DNA of 64,000 bases, taken from assembly GCF_002860345.1 (NCBI RefSeq), contig NZ_NMYC01000001.1, positions 310,001 to 374,000 of the forward strand, read 5' to 3'. Positions 7,037 to 15,964 of this stretch are shown piece after piece (within the stretch, counting starts at the first letter, position 1; each line of letters opens with the position of its first letter). A program made the translations under genes and the position numbers. The stretch is from Bifidobacterium anseris (GTDB lineage: Bacteria; Actinomycetota; Actinomycetes; Actinomycetales; Bifidobacteriaceae). The notes below the pieces were generated by a model. It did not search any database. It was not told the origin of the DNA and worked only from the letters and a program-made list of their open reading frames with translations.

Positions 7037-9469
7037 ATGGACACCGCGGCTTCGGCGGCATCGCAACCCGCGCCACAGATGGCGTACACACCCGAGGAGG
7101 AGCGGCGCGTCATACGCAATACGCGCGGGCTCCCGATCGGCATCAGGCCGAAGATGGTCTGGACATGGCCCAAGGCGATTATCTGGGCGCTCGTCGCGAT
7201 CACCTGCGCGATCGGCTGGTCGGTGCTCGCGCTCGCGCGCGGCGAGAGGATCAGCGCCGTCTGGTTCCTCGTCGTCGCGCTGTGCTCGTACGCGATCGCC
7301 TACCGCTTCTACGCGTACTACATCCAGATCAAGATCATGCGCACCAACGACGCGAACGCGACGCCGGCCGAACGCGTCCACGACGGCGCGAACTTCGAAC
7401 GCGCCGACCGCCGCGTCCTGTTCGGCCAGCATTTCGCCGCGATCTCCGGCGCCGGTCCGCTCGTCGGCCCGATCCTTGCCGCGCAGATGGGCTACCTGCC
7501 GAGCGTGCTGTGGATCATCCTCGGCGTCATCTTCGCCGGCGCCGTCCAGGACATGCTCATGCTGTGGATCTCGGCGAAGCGCCGCGGCCGCTCCTTCGGC
7601 CAGATGGCGACCGACGAGATGGGCAAGGTCGGCGGCGTCATCATCTCCGTCTTCCTCGTCGTCGTCACCGCGATCGCGATGGCATTCCTCGCGCTCGTCG
7701 CGATCAAGGCGATGGCGAGCTCGCCGTGGGCCGTGTTCTCCCTCGGCATGACGATCCCGATCGCGCTGATCATGGGCTGCTACGAGCGCTTCCTGCGCCC
7801 GGGCCGCGTCATCGAGACGACGGCGCTCGGCTTCGTGCTGCTCGTCGCCGCGATCGTCGGCGGCGGCATGATCGCCTCCAACCCGACGCTCGCGCCGATC
7901 TTCACGCTCGACGCCAAGCAGCTCGTCGTCGCGCTCGTCGTCTACTCCTTCGCCGCCGCCGCGCTGCCGCACTGGCTGCTCGTCACGCCGCGCGACTACC
8001 TGTCGACGCTGATGAAGATCGGCACGCTCGCGCTGCTCGTCGTCGGCATCGTCATCGCGAACCCGCAGGTGGACATGCCGGGCATCAGCACGCTCGCGGC
8101 CCGCTCGGACGGCCCCACGTTCTCCGGCAACCTGTTCCCGTTCCTGTTCATCACGATCGCGTGCGGCGCGCTCTCCGGCTTCCACGGCGCCGTATCCTCC
8201 GGCCTGACGCCGAAGGCCGTCGAGAAGGAGAACCAGATCCGCATGATCGGCTACGGTTCGATGCTCGTCGAATCGTTCACCGCGATCATCGCGCTCATCG
8301 CCGCGATCACGATCAGCCAAGGCGTCTACTTCTCGCTCAACATGAGCGCGCCGCAGATCAAAGCCGCCGCCGGCTCCGCGTATTCAGCCTCCGCCTCGCC
8401 CGAGCAGAACGCGGTCGCCGCTGTGGGAAACATGGACGTCAAGGACATCGAAGGCAACCAGATGCAGGTGACATGGCAGTCGCACGGCACCACCTACAAA
8501 GGCGCCGAGGCACTGACCCAGGCCGCGCATGACGTGGGCGAGGAGAGCATCGTCTCGCGCACCGGCGGCGCGACGACCTTCGCGATCGGCATGGCGAACT
8601 TCCTCAAGTCGTATCTGGGCGGCGAGGGGACGATGGCGTTCTGGTACCACTTCGCGATCATGTTCGAGGCGCTGTTCATCCTGACGACCGTCGACAACGG
8701 CACGCGCGTCGCGCGCTACCAGATCGGCGACCTGCTCGGCAACGTGCGCGGGCTGCGCCGCTTCGCCGACCCCACATGGCGCCCCGGCAACCTCATCACG
8801 ACCTTCATCGCCACCGCCGCATGGGGCACGATGCTCTACATGGGCGTCGCCGACGCCAACGGCGGCATCAACGCGATGGTGCCGATCTTCGGCATCTCCA
8901 ACCAGCTGCTCGCCGCCGGCTGCCTGATGCTCGTCACCGTCTGCGTCGTCAAGGCCGGCCTGACGAAGTACGCGTGGATACCGGCCGTCCCGCTCGTCTG
9001 GGATGTCGCCGTCACCTTCACCGCCGACTTCCAGAAGATCTTCGACCCGCAGCTCGGCTACTTCGCGGCCGCCTCCGCATGGCGCGCGAAGATCGACTCC
9101 GGCGCGCTCGACCCGGCTGCGCTCGCCGCCGCGCACGCCTCGTTGTCGAACGCGTACCTCGACGGCGCGCTGTCGGTGTTCTTCCTCGTCATGATGACGG
9201 CATTCCTCGCCGTCGGCCTCAAGGTGTGCGTCGCCACCGTGCGCTCGCGCCGCTACGGCGCCGAGTTCACGAGCGAGGAACCCTTCGTCGAATCGTCGTG
9301 GTTCGCGCCCTCCGGACTGTTCGCCACGAAGCTCGAACGCAAGGCGCGCGCCGAATATGAGCTGATGACCGGCACGGCCGCGCACGTCGACGAACGCCGC
9401 GACGAGGATCTCGACGATGACGCCGAGGCGCGTCCGTTGGCCGGTGTGGCGGTTGGGGTACCGGCATGA
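7037..9469 (+). CDS. cstA: Carbon starvation protein CstA-type transporter
   Basis: 810-residue polytopic membrane protein. Some family members import peptides and others take up pyruvate with protons. After a ~40-residue cytoplasmic tail the family signature GQHFAAISGAGPLVGP is seen, then a long series of hydrophobic helices. An insert of about 80 polar residues lies between helices around nt 8350-8570. The C-terminus is a charged Asp/Glu tail. ATG 7037 has AAGGAG 5 nt upstream. The stop overlaps the start of a YbdD-type gene (ATGA), the partner found next to cstA in many bacteria. Substrate is not deducible from sequence. Confidence 0.92.
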   Translation: MDTAASAASQPAPQMAYTPEEERRVIRNTRGLPIGIRPKMVWTWPKAIIWALVAITCAIGWSVLALARGERISAVWFLVVALCSYAIAYRFYAYYIQIKIMRTNDANATPAERVHDGANFERADRRVLFGQHFAAISGAGPLVGPILAAQMGYLPSVLWIILGVIFAGAVQDMLMLWISAKRRGRSFGQMATDEMGKVGGVIISVFLVVVTAIAMAFLALVAIKAMASSPWAVFSLGMTIPIALIMGCYERFLRPGRVIETTALGFVLLVAAIVGGGMIASNPTLAPIFTLDAKQLVVALVVYSFAAAALPHWLLVTPRDYLSTLMKIGTLALLVVGIVIANPQVDMPGISTLAARSDGPTFSGNLFPFLFITIACGALSGFHGAVSSGLTPKAVEKENQIRMIGYGSMLVESFTAIIALIAAITISQGVYFSLNMSAPQIKAAAGSAYSASASPEQNAVAAVGNMDVKDIEGNQMQVTWQSHGTTYKGAEALTQAAHDVGEESIVSRTGGATTFAIGMANFLKSYLGGEGTMAFWYHFAIMFEALFILTTVDNGTRVARYQIGDLLGNVRGLRRFADPTWRPGNLITTFIATAAWGTMLYMGVADANGGINAMVPIFGISNQLLAAGCLMLVTVCVVKAGLTKYAWIPAVPLVWDVAVTFTADFQKIFDPQLGYFAAASAWRAKIDSGALDPAALAAAHASLSNAYLDGALSVFFLVMMTAFLAVGLKVCVATVRSRRYGAEFTSEEPFVESSWFAPSGLFATKLERKARAEYELMTGTAAHVDERRDEDLDDDAEARPLAGVAVGVPA

Positions 9470-9675
9470 CGGGCGCCCCGGCCGCGTGGGCCGCACGGTT
9501 GTGGCGCGGCGTCGTCTGGTATCTGCGTGAGCTGAGTGGCGAGGCGCGCTACGACCACTACGTCGAACGGATGCGCCGCGAGCACCCCGACCGTACGCCG
9601 CTGGGTGAACGCGAGTTCCTGCGCGAGCGCGAACGCCACGAGCGCGAGCATCCGAACACGAGCTGCTGCTGCTAG
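9466..9675 (+). CDS. YbdD/YjiX-family small protein
   Basis: 69 residues, with the family core GEARYDHYVERMRREHPDRTPLGEREFLRERE and an unusual terminal triple cysteine (CCC). It overlaps the cstA stop by 4 nt. YbdD/YjiX proteins are encoded next to CstA/BtsT transporters and are thought to be needed for their activity. The function here is inferred from that pairing. Confidence 0.85.
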   Translation: MTGAPAAWAARLWRGVVWYLRELSGEARYDHYVERMRREHPDRTPLGEREFLRERERHEREHPNTSCCC

Positions 9676-9696
9676 CGCGGTCGCCGTACACACCGA

Positions 9697-9751
9697 GAAT
9701 GCGCAAAGGCGCGGGAGACCTGATTGGTCTTCCGCGCCTTTGCGCATATTC
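9697..9751. terminator. Long hairpin between cstA operon and convergent GH3 gene
   Basis: Near-perfect inverted repeat of about 24 bp per arm (gaatgcgcaaaggcgcgg ... ccgcgcctttgcgcatattc) with a four-base loop. No strong U-tract on either side. It lies between two convergent genes, so it probably serves both. Confidence 0.7.
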
Positions 9752-9812
9752 GTATAGTTATCCATCAAGCCGGCGGCGTCCGTGGCCGTATCTTCCGCCC
9801 GTTCTGCGGCCG

Positions 9813-11174
9813 TCAGCGGATGAGGCCCAGACGGATCTTCATCGCGACGACGCGCGTCGCCGACGCGGCGATCTTGTCGGCGAAGGCCGCGTCCGAGGAC
9901 GCCCGCGCGCGCAGGCCGGAAAGGATCGGCGCCGTGTACGATGGGTCGTTGATGCAGGCGACGTCGCCGCCGGCCTCGACGAGCCGTACGCCCAGCTGCG
10001 TCGGATCGACGTCGCCGACGGCGCTCGCCGACAGCGAATCGGAGATGACGACGCCGTCGTAGCCGCCGCGCCCGCGCAGCAGATCGGTGACGATCGTCCG
10101 CGAGAACGCCGCCGGCACGCCCGGGTCGAGCTTCGTGTATGAGGCGAGCGACATCATGACCATCGCCGGACGGCCGCTCCTGATCGCCTGCGTGAACGCG
10201 GCCACCTCGGGGCCGTCAGCGTCGGTCGTCGTGTCGACGATGCCGTCGGCCGTGAAATCGGTGTTGCCGGTGACTGAGCCGAGGCCGGGGTAGTGCTTGA
10301 CGGCCGTTGCGACGCCGGCGCCGCGCATGCCTTCGATGAACGCGGTCGCATGGCGCGCGTCGCCGTCCGCGTCGAGGCCGAAGTCGCGGTCGAGTGCGCC
10401 GATCGGCGCGTTCGAGGCACGGTCGATCGTCACCGTGTCGACCGACGGGGCGAGGTCGACGTCGACGCCGGCGGCGTGCAGCTGGCCGCCCCAGCGCCGG
10501 CTGTCCTCCCTGAGCGCGTCCGTCGAGAGGCGCCCCTGTTCGAAGGCGCTCGGCATCGTCTCGAAGCCGGGACCCTGCAGATGCTGCACGAGGCCACCCT
10601 CCTGATCGGTGGCGACGAGGATCGGCGTGCCGTCGCCGGCGTAGCCGCGCAGCGCGTCGGTCGACTGGCGCACACCGTCAACGCCGTTCGACCAGTTGCC
10701 CATGAGGATGACCGAGCCGACATGGTCGTCGCCGATGAGCGAGGCGAGCGCCGACGGGTCGGTGCCGGCTGCGAGCGGCGCCATGACGAGCTGCGCGGCG
10801 CGCTCGTTGGGGCTCATCGCGTCGACGATCCGCTGCGCGCGCACGACGGCGTCGTCCTTGCCATCCTTGTTCGCGTCGCCGTCCTTCGTTGCATCGTCTT
10901 TGTTCGCGGCGTTGTCCTTTGTCGCATCATCCTTGGCTGGCGTACCGTCCTTGTTCGCGGCTGCCGTCTGATGCTGTGTGGGCGTGGTGGAGGAGGGACT
11001 CGTCGCGCTCGCCGACGCGGAGGCCTCGATGCGGGCGCGGTGGCGTGCGCCGGCGACGGCGGCGGCCGACAACGCGAGCGCGAGCGCGACGACCGCCGTG
11101 ACGACGATTGCCATGATGCGTCCGGTGCGTCCCCGGACCTCGTCCCTGCCGTGCCTGCCGTTGCGCTGTGCCAT
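9813..11174 (-). CDS. Membrane-anchored GH3 (NagZ/LpqI-like) glycoside hydrolase
   Basis: 453 residues. An N-terminal hydrophobic segment (about residues 19-42, after a basic stretch) anchors or exports the protein. A charged Lys/Asp/Ala linker of about 50 residues with repeated KDDATKD-type units follows. The catalytic domain has ATDQEGGLVQ, VKHYPGLGSVTGNTD and the nucleophile motif VVISDSLSASAV. This pattern is typical of GH3 beta-N-acetylhexosaminidases acting on peptidoglycan fragments. The classical catalytic Asp-His pair of NagZ (KHFPGHG...DSH) is not present: the loop reads KHYPGLG...NTD, a variant I recall from actinobacterial lipoproteins. The ATG at 11174 has AAGGGGG 7 nt upstream; the ATG at 11180 is too close to it. 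Confidence 0.85.
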   Translation of the reverse strand: MAQRNGRHGRDEVRGRTGRIMAIVVTAVVALALALSAAAVAGARHRARIEASASASATSPSSTTPTQHQTAAANKDGTPAKDDATKDNAANKDDATKDGDANKDGKDDAVVRAQRIVDAMSPNERAAQLVMAPLAAGTDPSALASLIGDDHVGSVILMGNWSNGVDGVRQSTDALRGYAGDGTPILVATDQEGGLVQHLQGPGFETMPSAFEQGRLSTDALREDSRRWGGQLHAAGVDVDLAPSVDTVTIDRASNAPIGALDRDFGLDADGDARHATAFIEGMRGAGVATAVKHYPGLGSVTGNTDFTADGIVDTTTDADGPEVAAFTQAIRSGRPAMVMMSLASYTKLDPGVPAAFSRTIVTDLLRGRGGYDGVVISDSLSASAVGDVDPTQLGVRLVEAGGDVACINDPSYTAPILSGLRARASSDAAFADKIAASATRVVAMKIRLGLIR

Positions 11175-11426
11175 GTGCATGCCCCCTTCCGCCCGCAAGT
11201 GTCGCGCGCCGTGTGTCTGTAACGAAACGATGTATGCCCTGAACGCCGTATGTCCCTTGACGATGTCGCGCGCCGGCGCCCGAAGCGGCCGGCGCGTTCC
11301 GTGAGCCCAGTCTAGCAAGCGGCCCGGCACGTCCCCGGCGCACCCAGCCGCCGCGCGGGCTGGGCATGTCGCACACCTTTCACGCATCCTTCACGCATCG
11401 GCCTGTGGTTCTTCGTCATGATTCTG

Positions 11427-11438
11427 TAGACTGGTCGA
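11427..11438 (+). promoter_or_regulatory. Leaderless-type promoter of the UPF0182 gene
   Basis: TAGACT (11427-11432) ends 6 nt before the ATG at 11439. There is no Shine-Dalgarno, so transcription should begin at or beside the start codon. Confidence 0.55.
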
Positions 11439-14400
11439 ATGTCTTTCTTCGATTTCGGCCCCATGTTCGGACAAGGGCCGCATAAGCGCCCCCATCGTTC
11501 CGACGCCGCCAACGACGATCCGATCGTGATCAACATCGAGACCGACGGCGAGGACGCCCACGCCGCCTCGGGCACGCCGCCGACCGCGCCGCCGCGCATC
11601 ACGCGCCGCGCGCCGTCAGGAGGCTCGAACCGCGGCTATAAGATCCTCATCGGCGTCGTGCTCGCGCTCGCCGTCGTCGTCGGCCTGTTCTTCGCGATCG
11701 CGTCCTTCGCGACCGACGTCATGTGGTACGACCAGCTCGGCTTCTCGAGCGTCGTCTGGACGCTGCTCGGCACGCGCGTCGGCGTGTGGATCGTCTACGC
11801 GCTGCTCATGGTGCTCGTCACCTACATCGCCGCGACGCTCGCGATCCGCGCACGTCCCGACTTCGCCGACGGATCGACGATCCGCATCAACGGCGACACG
11901 ATCGAGATCGGCCGCGGCGTCTCCTCGAAGAACGCCCGGCGCGTCGCCGTTGGCGTCTCGCTCGTCGCGGGGCTGCTCTTCGGTTCGCGGTTCAACTCGA
12001 ACTGGTCGCAGATCCTGCTCATGTTCCACGCCAAGCGCTTCGGCGTCGCCGATCCGCAGTTCGGCATCGACAACGGTTTCTACGTCTTCGTACTGCCGGG
12101 CCTGTCGCTGCTGCTGTCCGCGCTGTCGGTGCTGCTGTTCGTCGCGCTCGTCTTCTCGATCGTCACGCATGTGGCGATGGGCGGCATCCGCTTCACGATG
12201 CCGAAGCACGGACGCAGCATCTTCTCGATGACGCGTCGCGCGCGCCGCCAGATCGCGATCTGGCTGATGGCGTGGATGTGCTCGTGGGCCGTCAACCAGG
12301 CGCTGTCCGTCTTCTCGACGCTCACCGCCGAAGGCGACCGCATCACCGGCGCGACCTACACGGCGGTCAACGCGTCGATCCCGATCACCTTCATCCTCGC
12401 CGCCGTCACCGCGATCGCCGGCGTCGTGCTCGGCGTGTGGCTCATGCGTTCGCCGGCGCTCACCGACGCCGCCTCGGCGAAGACGGCGCCGCTGACGAGC
12501 GCGTGGAAGGAGTGGCGCGTCCCGGCGATCACCATCGCGTCCTGCCTCGTGCTGTCGCTGCTGCTGTCGTCGCTGTGGCCGGCGCTGCTGCAGCGCTTCC
12601 GCGTTAACCCGAACGCCCAGGAGATGGAATCGACGTACATCCAGCGCAACATCGACGCGACGCGCGCCGCCTACGGGCTCGGCAACGTCAAGACCGAGGA
12701 ATACAAGGCCACGACGAAGGCCGAGGCCGGCGCGCTGCAGCAGGACACCGAGACGACGGCGCAGATCCGTCTGCTCGACCCGCAGATCGTCTCGCCGACC
12801 TTCAAGCAGCTGCAGCAGATGAAGCAGTACTACACCTTCGCGGACACGCTGGCGGTCGACAAGTACGACATCGACGGCGTCAACCAGGACACCGTCATCG
12901 CCGCGCGCGAGATGGACCTGTCCGGCAACGACAACCGCAACTGGGTCAACGACCACACCGTGTACACACACGGCTACGGCATCGTCGCCGCCTACGGCAA
13001 CCGCGTGACGCGCGACGGCCAGCCGGAGTTCTTCGAATACGGCATCCCCACGCAGGGATACCTGACCGACACGCAGCACTACGAGCCGCGCATCTACTTC
13101 TCGCCGAACGCGCCCGAATACTCGATCGTCGGCGCGCCGGAGGGCACGAAGTCGTGGGAGTTCGACTATCCGACCTCCGGCGCCGAGGGCGCGACGACGA
13201 CCTTCGACGGCGACGGCGGCCCCAGGCTCGGCAACATCATGGCGCGCCTGTTGTACTCGATCCGCTTCGGCTCCGACCAGATCCTGTTCTCCGACCGCGT
13301 CAACGCCGATTCGCAGATCCTCTACGACCGTTCGCCCAAGGAGCGCGTCGCGAAGGTCGCGCCGTACCTCACGCTCGACGGACGCGTCTACCCGGCCGTC
13401 GTCGATGGGCGCGTCAAGTGGATCATCGACGGCTACACGACCTCTGACCGCTACCCGTATTCGCAGATGACCGATCTGGCGTCGGCGACCGAGGATTCGA
13501 CGACGGTCTCGTCGTCGTCGGTGGCCGGACTGAGCTCGAAGCGCGCGAACTACATCCGCAACTCGGTCAAGGCGACCGTCGACGCCTACGACGGTTCGGT
13601 GGACCTGTACACGTGGGACGAGTCCGACCCGGTGCTCAAGGCGTGGCAGTCGATCTTCCCGGCGAACTACCATCCGATGTCCGAGATCTCGGGTGACCTG
13701 ATGGCGCATATGCGCTATCCGGAAGGCATCTTCAAGGTGCAGCGCCAACTGCTCGCGAAGTACCATGTGACGCAGGCGAGCCAGTTCTTCTCCGGCGAGG
13801 ACTTCTGGCAGACGCCGGTCGACCCGACCGAGTCGAAGGCGCAGCAGGCGCACGACGTGCTGCAGCCGCCGTACTATCTTACGCTCAAGACCGGCGGTTC
13901 GAAGGAGCCGGTGTTCTCGCTGACGAGCACCTACATCCCGGCGGGCGCGAGCACGCGCGAGATCCTCACCGGCTTCCTGTCGGTCGATTCGGACGCGGGA
14001 CGCACGAAGGGCGTCAAGGGACCCGACTACGGCACGATCAGGCTGCAGGAGCTGCCGAAGGATTCGAACGTGCCGGGCCCGGGTCAGGCGCAGAACAACT
14101 TCAACGCCGACGCGGACGTCTCCAAGGAGCTTAACCTGCTCGAATCGGGTTCGACGCAGATCGAACGCGGCAACCTGCTCACGCTGCCGCTCGGCGGCGG
14201 CCTCGTCTACGTCGAGCCGGTGTACGTGAAGTCCTCCGGCCAGACGAGCTACCCGTTGCTCAAGAAGGTCCTCGTCGCCTTCGGCGACAAGGTCGGTTTC
14301 GCCGACACGCTCGACGCGGCGCTCGATCAGGTCTTCGGCGGCGATTCGGGAGCATCGGCCGGCGACGCGGACAACACGGCGTCTCCGGGCGGCTCCGACG

Positions 14401-14624
14401 CCGCGAAGCCCGGTCAGGATGCCGGTTCCTCGTCGGGGTCGTCGGATTCGTCGGGGTCGTCCGGCACGACGCAGGACCCGGCCCTCAAGTCGGCACTCGA
14501 CGACGCTGCGAAGGCGCTTAAGGATTCGGACAAGGCGATGAAGTCCGGCGACTGGAGCGCGTATGGCGAGGCGCAGAAGCGCCTCGAGGAGGCGATCGGC
14601 AAGGCGATCGAGCTCGAAGGCTGA
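11439..14624 (+). CDS. UPF0182 family large membrane protein
   Basis: 1061 residues. A short N-terminal cytoplasmic part precedes about seven transmembrane segments between residues 65 and 390. A large, presumably extracellular domain of about 550 residues follows, rich in Tyr/Asp/Ser. The tail has Gly/Ser/Asp low complexity (residues ~970-1010) and a final amphipathic lysine-rich helix. The length and arrangement match the UPF0182 family, which is common in actinobacteria and has no established biochemical role. The start at 11439 is supported by a leaderless-type promoter. A strong hairpin follows the stop. Confidence 0.9.
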   Translation: MSFFDFGPMFGQGPHKRPHRSDAANDDPIVINIETDGEDAHAASGTPPTAPPRITRRAPSGGSNRGYKILIGVVLALAVVVGLFFAIASFATDVMWYDQLGFSSVVWTLLGTRVGVWIVYALLMVLVTYIAATLAIRARPDFADGSTIRINGDTIEIGRGVSSKNARRVAVGVSLVAGLLFGSRFNSNWSQILLMFHAKRFGVADPQFGIDNGFYVFVLPGLSLLLSALSVLLFVALVFSIVTHVAMGGIRFTMPKHGRSIFSMTRRARRQIAIWLMAWMCSWAVNQALSVFSTLTAEGDRITGATYTAVNASIPITFILAAVTAIAGVVLGVWLMRSPALTDAASAKTAPLTSAWKEWRVPAITIASCLVLSLLLSSLWPALLQRFRVNPNAQEMESTYIQRNIDATRAAYGLGNVKTEEYKATTKAEAGALQQDTETTAQIRLLDPQIVSPTFKQLQQMKQYYTFADTLAVDKYDIDGVNQDTVIAAREMDLSGNDNRNWVNDHTVYTHGYGIVAAYGNRVTRDGQPEFFEYGIPTQGYLTDTQHYEPRIYFSPNAPEYSIVGAPEGTKSWEFDYPTSGAEGATTTFDGDGGPRLGNIMARLLYSIRFGSDQILFSDRVNADSQILYDRSPKERVAKVAPYLTLDGRVYPAVVDGRVKWIIDGYTTSDRYPYSQMTDLASATEDSTTVSSSSVAGLSSKRANYIRNSVKATVDAYDGSVDLYTWDESDPVLKAWQSIFPANYHPMSEISGDLMAHMRYPEGIFKVQRQLLAKYHVTQASQFFSGEDFWQTPVDPTESKAQQAHDVLQPPYYLTLKTGGSKEPVFSLTSTYIPAGASTREILTGFLSVDSDAGRTKGVKGPDYGTIRLQELPKDSNVPGPGQAQNNFNADADVSKELNLLESGSTQIERGNLLTLPLGGGLVYVEPVYVKSSGQTSYPLLKKVLVAFGDKVGFADTLDAALDQVFGGDSGASAGDADNTASPGGSDAAKPGQDAGSSSGSSDSSGSSGTTQDPALKSALDDAAKALKDSDKAMKSGDWSAYGEAQKRLEEAIGKAIELEG

Positions 14625-14653
14625 CACTGAGCGGCATCAGCCACAACAAACAC

Positions 14654-14712
14654 AACCGGGGCGTCCCCGCCCGGTGCATGCATGGGCAGCACCGGGCGGG
14701 GACGCCCCGGTT
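14654..14712 (+). terminator. Terminator after UPF0182 gene
   Basis: Perfect GC-rich inverted repeat of about 24 bp per arm (aaccggggcgtccccgcccgg / ccgggcggggacgccccggtt), followed only by TTTG. Confidence 0.75.
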
Positions 14713-14757
14713 TGCGTCGCTCGGCGAAGCGCACGGCGGCGAATTCCGCGATGTGGC

Positions 14758-14771
14758 TATGCTATGACGTT
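14758..14771 (+). promoter_or_regulatory. Leaderless-type promoter of the GNAT gene
   Basis: TATGCT (14758-14763) ends 8 nt before the ATG at 14772, with no ribosome site between. Confidence 0.55.
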
Positions 14772-15284
14772 ATGACCACTTACAGCTACAGGCAGGCCAC
14801 CGACGAGGATGTGAGCGTCGTCACCGACGTCTACAACGAAGCCATCGTCGAGGGAGGATCCACGACCGACCTCGTACCGGTCGGCTACGAGGAGCGCAAC
14901 GCGTGGATCGACAAGCACCGCGATCCCTACGCGGTGTTCGTCATCACCGCCACCGACGAGGACGGCACGCGCCGCGACGTCGGCTTCGCGGCGATCTCGG
15001 CGTTCTACCACCGTCCCGGCTACGACGGCGTGTGCAGCCTCGCCTACTATATCGCCGACGACGCGCGCGGCAGGGGAGCGGGTTCCTTCGCGATGCGCAT
15101 GCTGCTTGACGAATGCGCGGCGCGTGGCATGCGGCGCGCCTGCACGACGATCTTCGCCGACAATTCGGCCTCCACGGGCCTGTGCGAACGCTTCGGCTTC
15201 ACCCGCTACGGCTGGATGCCCGACGTGGCCTACGATTCGCGGCACACGCTGCACGGGATGAGCTACTGGTACATCGACCTCTGA
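14772..15284 (+). CDS. GNAT-family N-acetyltransferase (phosphinothricin acetyltransferase-like)
   Basis: 170 residues. The fold is clear from RQATDEDVSVVTDVYNEAI at the N-terminus, the acetyl-CoA loop region DDARGRGAGSFAMRMLLDEC (about residues 98-117) and the CERFGFTRYGWM motif near the C-terminus. The YNEAI and HRPGYDG elements resemble the phosphinothricin/methionine sulfoximine acetyltransferase group, so an amino-acid or amine substrate is plausible. The true substrate is unknown. Monocistronic, with its own leaderless-type promoter. Confidence 0.85.
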   Translation: MTTYSYRQATDEDVSVVTDVYNEAIVEGGSTTDLVPVGYEERNAWIDKHRDPYAVFVITATDEDGTRRDVGFAAISAFYHRPGYDGVCSLAYYIADDARGRGAGSFAMRMLLDECAARGMRRACTTIFADNSASTGLCERFGFTRYGWMPDVAYDSRHTLHGMSYWYIDL

Positions 15285-15364
15285 GGCGCGGCGACCGGAC
15301 GATCTGACGGCGATCCAACAGAAGACAATACGAAACACAAGAACACAACGGAAAAGAGCGACAC

Positions 15365-15964
15365 ATGGCATCGGACTACTGGCTCATCGCAGGACTGGGC
15401 AACCCGGGCGCGAAATACCGCAACACGCGGCACAACATCGGCTTCATGACCGTCAACCTCCTCGCCGAACGCTGGAGCGTGCGCTTCGCCAATCACAAGG
15501 GGCTCGCCGACCTCGGCAAGGGCGTGATGACGATGGGCGACAAGCGCCAGAAGTTCTTCCTGTGCAAGCCGCTGACCTACATGAACGATTCGGGGCAGGC
15601 CGTCCAGTCTGTGCGCGAGTACTATCACATCGACGTCGACCGCATCATCGTCATCCACGACGACATGGATCTCGAATTCGGCCGCATCAAGCTCAAGTCG
15701 GGCGGCTCGGCCGGCGGACACAACGGCATCAAATCCATCGACCGATGCCTGCACACGCCCGACTACGCGCGCGTGCGCATGGGCGTCGGCCACGCGAGCC
15801 GCTCCGGCGACGCGCACGACAACACGATCAACTGGGTGCTCGGCGAATTCAACGCCGCGCAGAGGAAGCAGCTGCCCGAATTCCTCGCCGACGGTGCCGA
15901 CGCGGCCGAGACGATCGTCTTCGACGGGCTGACGAAAGCGCAGGACCGCTTCAATGGCCGCTGA
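15365..15964 (+). CDS. pth: Peptidyl-tRNA hydrolase
   Basis: 199 residues. Releases tRNA from prematurely dropped peptidyl-tRNA. Catalytic His23 lies in NTRHNIGF. The family motifs GLGNPG (residues 10-15), PLTYMNDSGQAV and IHDDMDL (catalytic Asp) and the GGSAGGHNGIKSI block are all present. Its last 11 nt overlap the start of mfd, so the two are probably translated together. A weak GGAAAAGAG-like ribosome site precedes the ATG. Confidence 0.97.
   Translation: MASDYWLIAGLGNPGAKYRNTRHNIGFMTVNLLAERWSVRFANHKGLADLGKGVMTMGDKRQKFFLCKPLTYMNDSGQAVQSVREYYHIDVDRIIVIHDDMDLEFGRIKLKSGGSAGGHNGIKSIDRCLHTPDYARVRMGVGHASRSGDAHDNTINWVLGEFNAAQRKQLPEFLADGADAAETIVFDGLTKAQDRFNGR

Noticed and set aside
11616-14627. 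1003-codon open frame on minus opposite the UPF0182 gene
   Set aside because: Antisense shadow rich in Arg/Asp/Val; the plus strand encodes a complete known family.
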